Of a stretch of DNA of 64,000 bases, positions 25,550-39,030 are shown one piece after another. The stretch is from Mortierella sp. BCC40632 (taxonomy: Eukaryota > Mortierellomycota > Mortierellomycetes > Mortierellales > Mortierellaceae). The position numbers and the translations under genes are program-made. The stretch is from positions 260,001 through 324,000 of the forward strand of contig WAEK01000020.1 of assembly GCA_011634665.1 (NCBI GenBank). Reading direction: 5' to 3'. The notes below the pieces were generated by a model. It did not search any database. It was not told where the DNA came from and saw only the letters and a list, made by a program, of their open reading frames with translations. Numbering within the stretch: position 1 is the stretch's first letter; every line of letters starts with the position of its first letter.

Positions 25550-28292
25550 ACTCAACTATGACATCGGGTCAATGCCCTGACAGCAATAGGATCTCTGAGA
25601 GGAGGTGCCTGTGGTCTGCAGCTGGCACTCGTTCTTTCTTATTCTTTTTTTTTCTTCTTTTTCTTTTCTTTTTTTTTGGGGGGAATACAGGTAACATCTA
25701 GAGTGCATTTGTGTCCTTGAGTTTGAGGACAAAAAGGTCTGGAATCAATCTAGCCGACAGAGCAAATAGAGTGAAAAGGACAGCTGCAGGATAAACGTTT
25801 TTCATTCTCCAACGGTCGATCAAACTTTGGAAGAAAGGAGGGGGAGAGAGAGAGGAAGAGAGAGAGGGAGAGGATGAATGGATGAAAGTAAAAATGCACG
25901 CGCCAACAAACATCAAATGTCTAGCCTTTTTTTTTTTTTTTCTTAATTCCTGTGTTTGGTCCCTTTCTCTTAACTTGGATGCGTCCCTGGCCTCCGTGGC
26001 TGCCACTGATGATGAATTGTGCACGATGCTTCCTGAGAAGAGAGAAAAAAAAATACTTGCCTTGCAAAACTAGCCCTTTGGGTGCTTTGACCACACGGTC
26101 CTGGTCATGTCTGTCCCGTCTCCTGGCTTGCCCATGCGCAGCCAACAGTGATATTTTGCTCCCTGCTTGCGCCCGTGCATGGCGCATGGCATGGTTTTTT
26201 TCTTTTCTTTTCTTTTTTTTCTTCGGCATGGATGTGTGTGTGTGTGTGTATGTGTGTGTGTGTGTGTAAGAGTGAGAGGGTGGACGTGCCCATGTGTGAA
26301 TATGTGCGTGTGGAATTGGACGTCTGGACAAGGACATTGTTTGGCTTTGCTTGACCTGTCCCAGTCCTCCTCCTCCTCCTCCTCCACTTGAGGCGCGTGG
26401 TAGCTCTCTGGTTTCTGTCGGATGGCGTCTTTTTTAGTTTTTGCTTGGAGGACGGCCAATGGCTTTGCCCGCCCTTGACTTTTTCCCCCCCCCTGATTCC
26501 GTGCTTTTCGGTAGTCTGGTTGAGCGATTTGTTGTCTAGTTCCATGATATTCCTCACTGTCAGGGTGTGCACATGGGTCTGGCTTGGGTTCACTTTGTCT
26601 CTCATTTTCTTGTCTGAGATGGGATCAGGTCAGGCCAGGCCAGGCCAGGCCAGACTAAGCTTCGAGAGAAAATAAAAGTAGTGATCGTTCGATGGGAGAA
26701 AGAGAGAGATCTTCTCGGAACTCTGTGCCTGTACACTATGTACCGTCTGTTGTATCCCAGGCCATGATCACCTTTTTTTGATCGCTCTGACACGTTTCTC
26801 CCGGGCCGACCTTCCCTGCATTCCAGTCTCCCACGTTGTTGCTGTCTCTTTTTGCTCACGACGACCTTCTTCTTTTCTCTCGGGAGAAGAGGGAGGGGGT
26901 AGGGGAGAAAAAAAAAAAAAAAAAGTAGATTAAGAGAGTGTGTGTGTAGATGTATTGTGTGCGCGTGAGCTGAGAGAGAGCGTCCTTTCTCATCCCGCTC
27001 TTGGCTCTCCCATCCATCTGCATGTCCGGAATCCCACCCTATCCGTGCAGACTGTCACCCGCCCATGCTCTGCGCATGCTCAAACACATTGCCTGCGGAT
27101 CTCTACGCGATGAAGCAGGTACGGGGTCCCGTCCATGGTCCCTGGTGAAAGAGAGAGAGAGTAAGAGAGAGAGAGAGAGAATGAGGGGAAAAGAGAGGAA
27201 AGAGAAGATACGGTTTGGTTCGACTCGACAACTCTTGTGTGCATCCTCACTGGGTTCGCCCACGGACCGACCTCGCCTCGCACAAAAAAAAACGTGCTCA
27301 GCGCATCGCTATCGGCGATAACGGGTCAGGGTGCCAACGCCCAGGTCGATGCACAAACACACACCAGCACAACGCACACACACAACACACACAACGCAAC
27401 ACAAATAATCACGCTCGATTGCCCTCCAATGCCACCACCCAGTCGTAGCGAGAGCTTATTTTTGTGATGGTCCCAGGGGGGCTGGGCTGGGCTTGGGCTG
27501 GGCTGGAAGATCAGGGCTTAGTGTGGCTACATTGTCCTTGCAGGTAGACCGAGTGGAATGCACGCACATGCACACTCATACACTGAGAACGAATGAACGA
27601 ATGAACGAATGAACGAATGAATGCAAGCCCCTGGAGACATCCAAGCGGACCATCCATTCACAATAGCGGAGAGGAAAAAAAAGAAAAGAAAGAAAAGAAA
27701 AAAAGAAGAGCGAGAGAGTGAGAGAGCGATTCATATGTTTGTCGGGATGAGGCAGGACAGGGGCAAGCACAAAGCTGTGTCTGGTGTCCGTCGAGATGGA
27801 ATGAATGAGGAGAGAGAGAGAGTGAGAGAGAAGAGAAGAGAGAGTGTGAGGGAGAGAAAGAAATGAGCTCTTCTCTCTCTCTCTTTCTCTCGCTCTCTCT
27901 CTCTCTCTTTGCTCTCTCGTTCTCTTCCCAGCCCGTGACCCTGCCTGTGTTGGTCTGTGTGTGTTGTGTGTGTGCACGATGGACGAGTAAGGCGTTCTTC
28001 TGTTGTTCTTTCTTTCTTTCTTTGCTTGTTGGTGGCCCAGATGATCTGGATGCGACTAGAGACTATTGGGCCAGGGCCCCGCTGGGCGCGTGCACGTGTC
28101 CCCAGACAACAAGCTCCGAGCTTCTTTTTCTTTTCTATCACACTCTTTCGTTCTCTCTCTCACTCTCTCACTCTCTCACTCTCTCTCACTCTCGTCTGTC
28201 CTGGCTGGTTTCCCTCCTTTTTTTTTTCTCATTGTTATTCTCCCGGCCCCTCCTGGCGCGTGGTTCCCTTTTGCCCGGGTGCCATAGTTGCT

Positions 28293-28330
<38 letters not shown>

Positions 28331-29302
28331 TCCTCTTCCCCCGCGCAAGGCTCCGTCGTTCCCCACCATAGTCGTCCCTGCCTTGTTTGTGTGAGTGCGA
28401 TTGCTCCTTTGACCTCTTTGGCTCCTAGTCCTTTTTTTTTCTCTCTCTCTCTCTTCTTCTGCTCTCTCTCCTCCACTGCACTGCTCTGCGCTGCTCTGTC
28501 TCTCTGTTTCTCAGTCTGTCAGTCTCTCGTCTCTCTCTCTCTCAGTCTCGCCTGCACTACCTACCCCGCCCGTGCCTCTGCAGCCCAGGCACCGCGCCCG
28601 CCGTTGGGCTGCCTCGTGCCCAGCACGTTGTTTCCTTCTCTGCGCCGCTCCTTTCTTCTTTCTTCTCTCTGTGTCGCCATCGTGTCCCATCCGCTTTTTC
28701 CCTTCTTTCGTTTCTTTCTTCCATCAATTAAAGTTTTCATTTCATTTCAGGGATGTTCATCGGCCCTTTCGCTCTTTTTTTTTTTTGCCACTTTTTGTTT
28801 TCTCATTAAATCAAAATCCCATTCCTCCCCCATTCTCATTTCCCTTTCATTCTTTCATCTTTCGACTCCGCCCCTGTTTTGGCCAAACGCCACTTTCCCC
28901 TTTCCCATCCCATCGCCCTGTCTTCTCACTCTCTCATTCTCTCACTCTCTCACTCTCTCACTCTCTCTCACCCTCTCACTTTCACTCTTAATCTTTCCCG
29001 CGTCCTAATCAGCCCCTCTTGAACTGTAGGTGGATCCTCAACTCTCCCACCCCTCCCCCCACTCCTTCTGCACACGCTCTCGCTTCCTCTCTCTCTCTCT
29101 CTCTTTCATTTCTCGGTCCTGTCCTATTCCTTCTCAACTCTCATTCCCATTGCATCAACGCTACCCAGATCAGCATGGAAGCTGCCGGGAAAAGCGTGTG
29201 CACATGAATTCGTTTTTTTTTGTTGTTTCTCATTACTCTGTCCTTGCCAATGGTCCACGTTGTTACTGTACACGGACGTTTTTTGTTTTTTATTTTTTTT
29301 TT

Positions 29303-29303
29303 T

Positions 29304-29339
<36 letters not shown>

Positions 29340-29340
29340 G
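29303..29340. repeat. (TTG)n repeat
   Basis: About 12 TTG units following a T-rich run, inside the PKA-R 5' region. Confidence 0.9.
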
Positions 29341-29480
29341 GAAAGCCTTTGTGTGTGGGTGTTGGAGAGAGAACGATGTATGTGTGCGAGTGTATGTGGG
29401 TGCGTGTGTGATTGTATGCGTGTGTGTGTGTGTGTGTGTGTATGCGTGAAGGTCGTCTGTTTAACTGTTCTCTAACTGTC

Positions 29481-29521
<41 letters not shown>

Positions 29522-29682
29522 TGACTCCTCTCTTTTTTTTTTTTTTTTGCCTACATACTTTGCTCTCTTTTTCGGCCGCTGCCACTCCCTGTCTGTTGTT
29601 CTCTCTCTCTCTCTGTTGTCTCTCGACCACAAGCAGGAGGATAAAGGCCGTTACAAATTTTTTTTTTCTTTGCTCACTCTCT

Positions 29683-29708
29683 CTTTCTTTCTTTCTTTCT
29701 CTCTCTCT

Positions 29709-29780
<72 letters not shown>

Positions 29781-29852
29781 ATTTCTCGCTCTCTCTCGCT
29801 CTCTCTCGCTTTCTCTCCCTCTTTCTCTCCCTCTTTCTCTTTCTCCCACCCC
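29683..29852. repeat. CT-rich tract before PKA-R start
   Basis: About 170 bases of CT/CTTT dinucleotide-like sequence, ending about 140 bases before the PKA-R start codon; likely part of its 5' leader or core promoter. Confidence 0.85.
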
Positions 29853-29993
29853 AACCGCATTACTGCACAAAGGACAGCCTGCCCTTTGGAGGGGATCGCT
29901 TCTTTCAAAAGGCCTCGCACATCCTCCACTTCTTCCTCCCCACCCACACACACACTCACAGAGCTAACGACCCACACATCAACTTCGCTCTCG

Positions 29994-31599
29994 ATGTTCG
30001 CCTCATCCACAACAACGCAGTCGCCCATACATCGGTCGCTGCCCCCAGCCTATGCCGAGATCTTGAACGAGCTCAACCAAAAGGTCATCTCAGCCCAGCC
30101 TCAGGATGTCCTCCAGTTCTGCGCCAACTACTTTAACCAGAAGCTGGAAGAACAGCGCATCCGTTTCCTCGCCACAGGTAAGAAGAACATCCCCACCAGC
30201 ACCGCATGAGTCACGCTGGAGAAAGTAAAAAAGAAAGAGAGGAACGAGCGAGTGAAAGGGAGAGTGTAAAAATGGAGAGTGCAAGTTGGACCAACGAATC
30301 GGGGACACAAGGACCTCACTGTCCACGACCAGGGCGTTGCAAGGATAAACGATGCTGCAGCACACGGAGAGAACAAGAGAAAAGGAAAAAAAAGAGAGAG
30401 AGAGAAAGAGAGAAAGAGAGAAAGAGAGAAAGAGAGGGACAGGGAGCCCTGTCTGCCTAACGGTAACATTGGTTGAAATTTTCCACGTTGTCGATGTTGC
30501 AGGGCACTTTTTTTTTTTCCTTCACCCTGCGGTTGGTTAAGAACCCTTTCCTCTTTCACCTTCGCCTTTGCCCCCGCCCTATCCCGCCATACTGTCATGC
30601 CGCTCAATGCCGCCATTGTCACACTTTTTTCCACCTTCTTCCTTTTCTTTCCTCCCTTTGCCAACTACCCATTCCTCGTCATCCGACTATGATCACCGTC
30701 TGTCCTCCTGGTGCGACTTCCACCCAGTCCCAAAAATAACCGGCCCCCTCCTCCCTTCCTGCAAGGCCCGGGGTTTGCCGACATTGTTGGGAAGAGGAGC
30801 ACGATGAAAGAAGAATAAGAAGGGAAAAGAAAAAAAAGGGTTCTGGACCATGTCAAAGTGAGGATGTTTGTCGAGCAAGTGTGGTGTAGTATCGGGTGGG
30901 GAAGATGAGTGGATATGCGTATGCGTGTGTGCCCTGAGAAGGAGAGGCATGCTGGATTCGGTCAGTACCAACATCCGTGGACACATGCCCGACAAACCAT
31001 GGGCCCTTTTTTTTCCTTGTTCTCTTTCTTTCTACCCCACCCAGACAAGACAGCCGAGCGCTGGTCCAGTGGACCAGATGGAGAAGAGAGGCCACATCGT
31101 CTTTGTGATGATGGGACCCCCCTTCTCTGTTTCTCTCTTTCTTTCTCCTCTTCCGTCCTCCAAGGTTTGAGGAGAAAAAAAACGTGGGCGGGATGGGTAC
31201 ATTGCTGTATGTCATATATCCCTGAGCTCGTATGCACAACAGCAGCCGGAGCAACCGCTGTCTGTTTGTCTGTCTGTTTGTCTGCTGGGCCCAAAGGTCT
31301 TGCATCCGCAAATCGATGGATATATATATCCATACATACACATACACACACTCTCTCTCTTTTTTTTACTCTGGTCTCCGTCCCGCCAGGAGCACCTTTT
31401 ATTTTTTATTTTTTATTTTTTTTTTTCCTCTCCTTCTCTCCTCACCTGGGTCATCCGCATCCTTCGCATCCCATCCGCATCATCCATAACGAAGCCATTG
31501 AGGATGATTAATATCCGATGGATGGCGAAGAGGCAAAGGGGAAGGAAGGAAAGAAGGCCCAAGGGGAGCACACAGACAGACGAAAAAAAAAAAAAAAAA

Positions 31600-31640
<41 letters not shown>

Positions 31641-32041
31641 AAGTGCCATCTCTTCTTTCCTTTGTGGAAATCTCTCTCTCTCGTTCTCTATCCCTATCTC
31701 TCTATTGTTCCAGTGTTCTTTCACTCTATCGCTCCCTGTCCCCCCTTTTTTTTTTTTTTTTTTTCCCAGCAATGAAGATTGCGAGAGCGCGTAAAAGGAG
31801 ATTAGCCAAGAAAGAGAGGCGAGAAAGGGAAGGGGGCAAGAGACCAGAAGTGACGAGCACATGCAAGGTCGTAGAGAAAGAAAAAAAGAGAGAGAGAGAG
31901 AGAGAAAGAAAGAAAGAAAGAAAAAAAAAACTGGGTAGTTTGGACGGACTTTGGATGGAGCAAATGACAACAAATTTGGGCTGGTGAGAGCAACATGCCA
32001 TGTGTTGTTTGTCGGTATCTGCAGACAGAGCTTACCCTGGC

Positions 32042-32091
<50 letters not shown>

Positions 32092-33561
32092 TGTACAAAA
32101 GGCAGAACAGAGCAACCAGGGCAAGGCGGGGGAAAAAAAGCGAGAGTGTCAGCAGAGATGGCGTTCTAGGTGGTGTCAGCCCACCCTTTTCCCTTCTTCC
32201 CCTCTCTTTTCTCTCTCTCTCTCTCTCTCTCTCTTTTCGCTCTCTCGGACGGACTCTTTTTTTTTTTTTTACTGTTGTCGGTACTTTGGGTCCTTTTCTT
32301 GTTTCCCCAATGCGGCCATTTTCTCTCTCTCTTTATCTCTATCTGGAGTTCTATATATACCTGCTCAAACGATGTGATGCGAGCCAAGGAGAACCTTCTA
32401 ACGCAAATACCCTCGTCTTTTTTGTCCCTCCTCTCTCTCTCTTTCTCTCCTCTTGTTTCCCTTTTGCTTTTTTATCTCGCTCGTCGTGCATGCCTGTCTG
32501 TCAATGCATATCTAATGCTCCCGACACCCGATCCATTGGGCTCCAAATCGCCCTATCGCCCGAAAATGCCTTGTTGTTGACTCCCTTTTGGACGTTGGGG
32601 GACCCCGACTTGAACAGCCAGGGCTGCACCTCAAACCAATCGAGACATTCCTCAGTTCCTGCCAGCACTGATCCCGCCGACTCTGTCCGTCTCATCACCC
32701 AAGATCGTCCACACCTCCACCCCTGCGGCCTCGAGCCCTGATCACTCGATGGAAAGCGACAGCAGCAGCGACAGCAGCGACAGTGAGGACGAAGACGATG
32801 AGGCCCAGGAAGACCCAAGCCCATTGTTGTCCATGCCTAATAACTACATGCGCGGTCGCCGTACCTCGGTCAGTGCCGAGAGCATGGTCCCTAGCCACCA
32901 GAACTATGTCAAAACCGTTATCCACAAGACCTCAACACAGCGTGCACGCATTGAAGTCTCGATCGCCAGCAACTTTTTGTTCAAGAACCTAGACGAGGAT
33001 CAGCACGAGGACGTTGTGAACGCAATGGCAGAGAAACGGTTCCGAAGCCGAGAGAACGTGATTGAGCAAGGAGCAGTCGGAGACTACTTTTATGTGGTCG
33101 AAACAGGAACATTGGACGTCTTTGTGGCCAAGGGCGGAAACCTAGCAGAGAAGGTGTTTGAGTACGGACCAGGAGGCAGTTTTGGAGAGCTTGCCCTCAT
33201 GTACAACGGGCCTCGTGCAGCAACGGTCACGGCCACGTCCGACGTTGTGCTCTGGGCGTTGGACCGGATTACTTTCCGCCGGATCTTGATGGAGAATACT
33301 TCTCGAAAGCGACGTATGTATGAAGCCTTCCTTGAGACTGTGCCCTTGTTGGTCTCGCTCGAGCCCTACGAACGCCACAAGATTGCAGATGCGCTCGAGT
33401 CTGTGTACTTTGATGATGGTCAGACAGTGGTCCGTCAAGGCGACCAGGGCGACAACTTTTTCATTATCGAGTCTGGAGAAGCCATGGTAACCAAGCACAA
33501 TGACGAAGGAGAAGAATTCCCTATGCCAGGACTTGGACCTGGTCAATACTTTGGAGGTAAG

Positions 33562-33603
<42 letters not shown>

Positions 33604-34228
33604 AGCCAAGAGACAATCGCACAACAACAATGACAACAACAAAAAAAGAGCGCAATTATGCACAAGGACACAAACACGAGCCATAGACCTCGTCCTGAGA
33701 GCCAATCTCTCAATGTCCCTGTTACATGTGGATGAGGTTTACTTTTTTTTTTTTTTTTCCTTTACGACCTCTTTTTTGTTTTCTAAAACGTTGGACGCCC
33801 TTTGATATATCCTATCTTGTTGATTAGAACTCGCATTGTTGAACGATATGCCACGAGCGGCGACAGTAAAGGCCAAGGGCAGACTGAAGTGCGCCACGCT
33901 TGGAAAGAGAGCCTTTGTCCGACTTCTTGGACCTGTGGTCGAGATTATCAAGCGTAACAGTATAAACTACCAGACGATTGAGCAGCAGATCCAGCAGCAT
34001 CAAATCTTCCTTCGGTCGTCGACGCCACGTTCGGGAACGCCACGTGCCTCGACCCCAAGGGCCTCTACTCCTGCACCAGCACCGGCACCATTGGCCCCAG
34101 CAGCAGTTACAGCGCCCGCAACGCCATTGGGTCCCTTGGCAGCAGGTCCTGGCTCGGTAACATCTGTGGTATCGCCTTCACCAACGGCACCAGCCTCACA
34201 CCCTTCACCGTTGCTGAACCATATCTAA
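29994..34228 (+). CDS. cAMP-dependent protein kinase regulatory subunit
   Basis: Exons 29994-30177, 32618-33556 and 33828-34228 give 507 residues in consistent phase. The N-terminal dimerisation/docking helices ([16 protein letters not shown] ... [17 protein letters not shown], about 17-55) resemble RIIa domains. An acidic Ser/Asp stretch precedes RRTSV (Arg142, Arg143, Ser145), an autophosphorylatable inhibitor site occupying the catalytic cleft of PKA. Two cyclic-nucleotide-binding domains follow, each with its phosphate-binding cassette: [16 protein letters not shown] and, across the last junction, [16 protein letters not shown]; both keep the Glu and Arg that bind cAMP. The C-terminal 60 residues are Ser/Thr/Pro/Ala repeats (TPRASTP). 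The first intron is 2440 bases and full of microsatellites; acceptor at 32617 (gaacag) is the weakest boundary, and alternative small exons in the intron cannot be excluded. Confidence 0.93.
30178..32617 (+). other. Unusually long intron 1 of the PKA-R gene
   Basis: 2440 bases against typical 60-250 for other introns here. It contains poly-A at about 31583-31608, (GA)n at 31609-31638, (CT)n at 32046-32080 and 32212-32232, and a TATATATA-like element at 32351-32358 about 270 bases before exon 2. No open stretch inside is convincing. Could hold an internal promoter or unrecognised alternative 5' exons. Confidence 0.6.
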
Positions 34229-34538
34229 CGGACTCTGAACCGTTAGGGGAGGGATTAGGCAAAAGAAAAAACAAAAAAAAAAAAAAAACCCACGCACACA
34301 CATTTATACACTGACAAAAAGAAAAAAAAAGGAGAGTGGATATCCTCCTACAAGACAAAAAAAAAAAACACATCAACCACTCACGTATCAAACGCAACAC
34401 ATGCAAATGGATAAAAAACCCCCAATGCAAAAAAAAAAAAAAAAAAAAACATAAAATGCATAATATAGTCGGTCAAGTCAAGTAGTTAGTCATTTTCGGG
34501 TCGGTCCAGTAGTATCAAGGATCTTTTTTTCTTCTTTT

Positions 34539-34614
<76 letters not shown>

Positions 34615-35022
34615 TTTCATTTACAATGATTATACAGCATACCACCTATACAGAGTTCCTTCCCTTTCTTATTTTTTTTTTTTCCTATTCCTCCACCTTT
34701 CTCTTTCTGTTTTGGAGGAGGTGGAAAAAAAAATCTCACTTATTCACTCACACAAGGCTAGGGGAGAGAGAAACAAAAAAACAAAAAAATATGAATGAAT
34801 GGACAAAAAAAAATAGCCAACTTGATTCCAATGATAGAAAAATGATTTGGTTCGGGAAGAGTGATTGGCGGGATTCAGGTACAACAAGGAGTGGGAAAGA
34901 GAAACAAGGGGGTGGGGGTGAGAGAGAGAGCGGGAGAAAGTGCAAGCGAGAATGCAAGTGTGCGAGCAATTGAACGAGAGCCATTTTGCTCACCTCAAGA
35001 GAGAGAGAGATCTGCCTCTCTC

Positions 35023-35072
<50 letters not shown>

Positions 35073-35802
35073 GATAATTGGCGAATCCAATTATTGCGTG
35101 CTTGCTCGATCCCCAGTCCGACACTCCTTTCCAAGGTGTAATGTACACTCGGTTGTTTCCAGTCTGTATGTGACCGCGTGCATTTTTTTTTTTCCTCGAA
35201 ATCATGACAACAAAGAGGCACGGTGCCCGTTACAACAGACAAACAGAGCCGAACAAAAAAAAAATGAACCAGCAGTGACAAACAACACAAGACCACAGGA
35301 CAACAATAACAAAACATGGAAATACGAGTGTCAGCAGCTAAAAAAAAAAAAAAAAGAAAGGTCGATCTGTATGTATCTTTTTTTTTTTTGTCTGTCAGGT
35401 TAGGGGGTGGGGGAAGACCAAAGAGAAAAAAAGAGAATGAGAGTGAACCAGAGACGGTAAAAAAAAAGGGGGGGTAGACAGAGACTTCTTTTGATCACCT
35501 GCCTTCACTTCCATTCCCAGAAAACATCAACAATCACTCGTCACTCGGGGTTCAGTGAGAGTGAAAGACCCACTTCCTCCTCCTTTGTCAACACTTAACG
35601 GTCCAACCACCACCACCTTGTCACTTCCCCTCCCCCAAAAAACCACTGAGTATGTAATCCAACAAAGACTCTTTTCTTTCTTTCTTTTTGTTTACTTTAT
35701 TGCCGGCTTTGAACCGTCTAAGGGAGGGAGGAAGAAGAAAGGGTAATCCAATATTCAAAGAGAAGGTAGGAGAGGGAGAGTGGAGAAGGACACGCACAAC
35801 AC
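34229..35802. other. Convergent 3' gap between PKA-R and Atp17
   Basis: A-rich 3' flank of PKA-R, the TTTC repeat, GA/CT tracts (35025-35070) and scattered poly-A. No gene seen. Confidence 0.65.
34530..34617. repeat. (TTTC)n tetranucleotide repeat
   Basis: About 20 TTTC units with minor interruptions at the left end, located 300 bases after the PKA-R stop codon. Confidence 0.95.
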
Positions 35803-35852
35803 TCACACACACTTGAATTTAGTGGTGAGCAACGTTCTTGTGTGGTGCTCTA

Positions 35853-35884
<32 letters not shown>

Positions 35885-36787
35885 GACAAAAAGAGAGGGA
35901 TACGCGTCTTGTTAGTTTTGACTAGGGTTCTCCTCTCTCTCTCTCTCTTTTTTTACACATACTATATTCCCCTTTTTTTTCTTCTTCTTCGCGTCGAAGA
36001 GAGATTTATCAGATTCTACTATCTTTTCCCAGTTAAATCAACATCATTTGTTCTGTTGTCCCTAACTATCGTATCATCATTTTCATCTCCTCGACGCAAT
36101 ATAAAAAAAAAAAAAAAAAACACCACAGATCAAGAAAAGAAAAAAAAAAAACACACTTACTCAAGTGGAACTGGTAGTCAATGGTGTACGAGAGGAGGAA
36201 GACACCAGCGATGGCCTGGTAGTAAGGGACCATGTCCGAGTTCTTGCCATCAAAGTGGCGAGCCTGGTAGCCCGAAGAGCGCGAGGCAGGGGCAGGGCCG
36301 TTAGGAAGACCCTTGTAGAAGTTGACGACCTTGGCCATCTATAACATTTTTTTTAACGAATACGCGGGGTTAATTTGGAGTGGAAACAGAGACTTGGTGA
36401 TTCTTTCCTTCCCAAATGATCCCATGAAGAGAGAGTGGCGGAGAAAAGAAAGAAAAAAAAATTCTTTTTCCTCTACTGGGGAAGGGGGAGTGACGAGTCC
36501 GATCCGATTTTCCTTCGATTTCGATCCATGAGAAACGAGTAGAGAGAGAGAAAAAAGGGAGAGTTGGAGGTGCGACTTTTTTTTTTTTTTTTTTTTTTGT
36601 TCAGATAATTCTACTATCTTTTCCCGTTAAGTTCAGCATATGTCTCTGAGAGACATGCAGATGTCCCTAACAGTTTATCATCATTTAAAAAAAAAAAAAT
36701 ATTGGATACGGAAGAGGTATCCAAAAAAAAGTCGACTCTCCTGGTTCTCGTGTATTGCTCGTTTATCCCTTTTTTTTTTTTTTTTTT

Positions 36788-36824
<37 letters not shown>

Positions 36825-37403
36825 CTGGGAAGTCTCATCCCGTAGATCAAACACTGATTTCCTGTCCATGAGACTTGCAAGTGGAAAAGAGAATAGATGC
36901 TGAAGAGAGGTATAGAGAAATAGACTTACGCGAGCGGCATCCTTGGGGGAGCCGACGGCCTTGGTGGAGCCAATGACAGGGGGGAGAGCAGCCTAGATGA
37001 AGAGAAAGATAATGTCAGTCATAAAACAAGAGATTGTCATCTACTTCTCTGAGTGGGTTGGATGACATCCTGAGAGCGCGTTTAGGACAGATGAGGTAGA
37101 AGGGGTTGCTGATCAAGACCAACAAGCTATGGTATAGACTCGCAAGGGAAAGGAAGAGTGAAGAAAAAAAAAAAAAAAAAAGGTGGATAGGTGCATGGAT
37201 GGGGTGATGGAAGTATAGGGGAAAAGGAGATCTTATGGCGTAGAGAAAAAAAGAAAAAAGAAAAGAAAAGAAGAAAAAAGAAAACAAAAACAAAAACAAA
37301 GAGAGATAAATAAAAAAAAAAAAAAAAAAGAGAGAGAGAGAGAGAGAGATGGTAGACATACCCTGGTGGAGTAGGCGCGACGAGCAACGGTTCCGAAGTT
37401 CAT
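35803..37403 (-). CDS. ATP17: Mitochondrial F1Fo-ATP synthase subunit f
   Basis: Four exons: 37403-37362, 36992-36930, 36338-36161 and 35849-35803, 109 residues. The N terminus MNFGTVARRAYSTR is a typical mitochondrial presequence. The mature part has VVNFYKGLPNGPAP, YQARHFDGKNS, a single membrane segment (YYQAIAGVFLLSYTIDY) and ends YQFHL-KHH, which lines up block by block with yeast Atp17 (VVHFYKSLPQGPAP, YFDGDN, YYFHLRHH). Subunit f sits in the membrane Fo sector and helps dimerise and stabilise the enzyme. All splice sites are GT-AG; the last exon is only 47 bases and is placed by the HLKHH match and phase. The third exon begins with an ATG straight after its acceptor, so an unspliced or alternative product lacking the presequence is possible but probably irrelevant. 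Confidence 0.93.
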
Positions 37404-38036
37404 GGCAGAAAAGAGAAGAGTAGGGAGGAATGATCGATCGGGGACAGAAGGAGCATCTCTCTGTTTGCTGACTATCAGTCACTCCCCCCACCCAATTAGG
37501 GCGGAAAAGTTATACGTCACCGCTTTTATCATCGCATGACCTTTTTGCTCCAGAACCCTGTCCGTCTCTCCTTCTCTCTCTCTCTGCACGGACTGGACTG
37601 ACATGCAGGACTGACACACGGACCGAGCTCAAACACCGCTCTTGTTCTTTTGACAGACAAGACAGGGAAAAAAAGAAGGTGTGAATGGATAGCGTAAGCT
37701 GCCACCACCACGCTTTCCCATTCCTCCAATTGACCACTTCCCCCTTTCCTTCCCAACCTCTCACATCCTTCACCTTCAAGGTCCTGGACCCATCAACGTG
37801 GCCCAGCCGCCAAGAGAATAAAAAATATGCACATTGGACGAGCCTATTACACCATTCACCAAACAGCCCAAAAGGATAGTGTGGACCTTGTATTTTCTAT
37901 CATCCATGTCCATTGGCTCCAACCGCATCGGCTCCCGGCCTAACCAGATCCGCCTTGGCGTCTCTGCCTTTGCAAGCAAGTCCCTTATAGGTAGCGCAAT
38001 TGTAGGTCGTTGGAGTTTCAGTAGACATCCTATTCT

Positions 38037-38069
<33 letters not shown>

Positions 38070-39030
38070 GCACTCACAGGCGCAGGAAAAGTGACCAGAA
38101 ACATAAAACACCACGCGTGAATGTGATTGAGTGCTGAACACTGTTGGTGAGAACAGGAGGAGGAGTGTGGGGGAGGAGGAGAAGGAGGAGGAGGAGGAGG
38201 GAGGGTTTGAGGGAAGGTGTCGAGGAGAGGGAGAAATGAAGGGAGAAAGGGAGAAAAAAGTCCCGGCTGTCTTCAATTGTCCAACAGAACGTGGTCAATT
38301 CAGTTTTTTTTTTTTTTTACGGGTACCATAGAAAGGCACTCATCCGATGTAGAGACAATTGAGAGAGAGAAAGAAAATGAGGACCAAAAAAAGAATATCC
38401 TCCTCCCTTTTCAAGTTCTCTTCAGAAACGTCTATGAAAGTAAAAAAAAAAAAAAATGGCGCATGCTCTGCACCCATTCATTCATTCATTCATCCTATCG
38501 TCCCATACTCTTGGTTCTCCTCCCTTTCGGTCGGTAATCCCTTTTGGCTCCACTATTCCCCAACTCTTTTAATCTAATCTGTCATCCCATACATCCCTCT
38601 TTCTCTCCGACACGACACAACCACACACGACACAATGCACTCTCACACTCACACACACTCCTCCCATTCGGAGAGACATTTTCAAGCATGTAGCACATTA
38701 TATGAACAGAAAAAAAAAATTGTCTTTTGCTGGGTGGCATGGTATTATTTACAGTCGACCAAGCAATGGGCCATTTCTAGGTGCTCATCTCTATAGAAAG
38801 TGAAAAAAAAAGGGGTATGCAACGAAAAATGAAAAAGAGAAGAAGGGGTATCTATTTACAACAGGGGAAAGGATGGGGGACAAGGAGGAAAGGGCGTTGA
38901 GATAAAAAAGAGTGTGGGTAAGGGAGAAAGAAGGGAGATCGGGTTCCCGTCATTGTTTACAGGGCGATATACAAGATGCTGGTGTAGGAAGGAGAAAGAG
39001 AGAAAGGGGAAAGGGGGGGGGGACGAGCGC
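37404..39030. other. 1.6 kb gap between Atp17 and RGS genes
   Basis: Atp17 promoter side to about 37500, then poly-T at 38040-38068, A/T runs, CA-rich sequence near 38610-38670. An open island at 37834-38040 reads on both strands without recognisable product. The RGS 3' UTR ends here. Confidence 0.55.

Larger units (their letters stand above)
24619..29993. other. 5.4 kb gap between FKH and PKA-R
   Basis: Holds the 5' region of the forkhead gene, poly-A at 24949-24967, poly-T at 25535-25550, (TG)n at 26233-26267, pentanucleotide AGGCC repeats near 26630-26652, GAATGAAC repeats at 27588-27620, GCTGG repeats near 27478-27510 and then the long CT-rich 5' region of the PKA-R gene from about 27870. 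A minus-strand open stretch 25698-25824 (one membrane segment) may be a terminal exon but I cannot build the gene. Nothing else supported. Confidence 0.6.

Noticed and set aside
27863..29008. 381-codon plus-strand open frame upstream of PKA-R
   Set aside because: Almost wholly translated CT microsatellite (Leu-Ser-Leu-Ser) with no protein-like composition.
37834..38040. Coding island between Atp17 and RGS genes
   Set aside because: Both strands read openly with no recognisable product or consistent splice partners.
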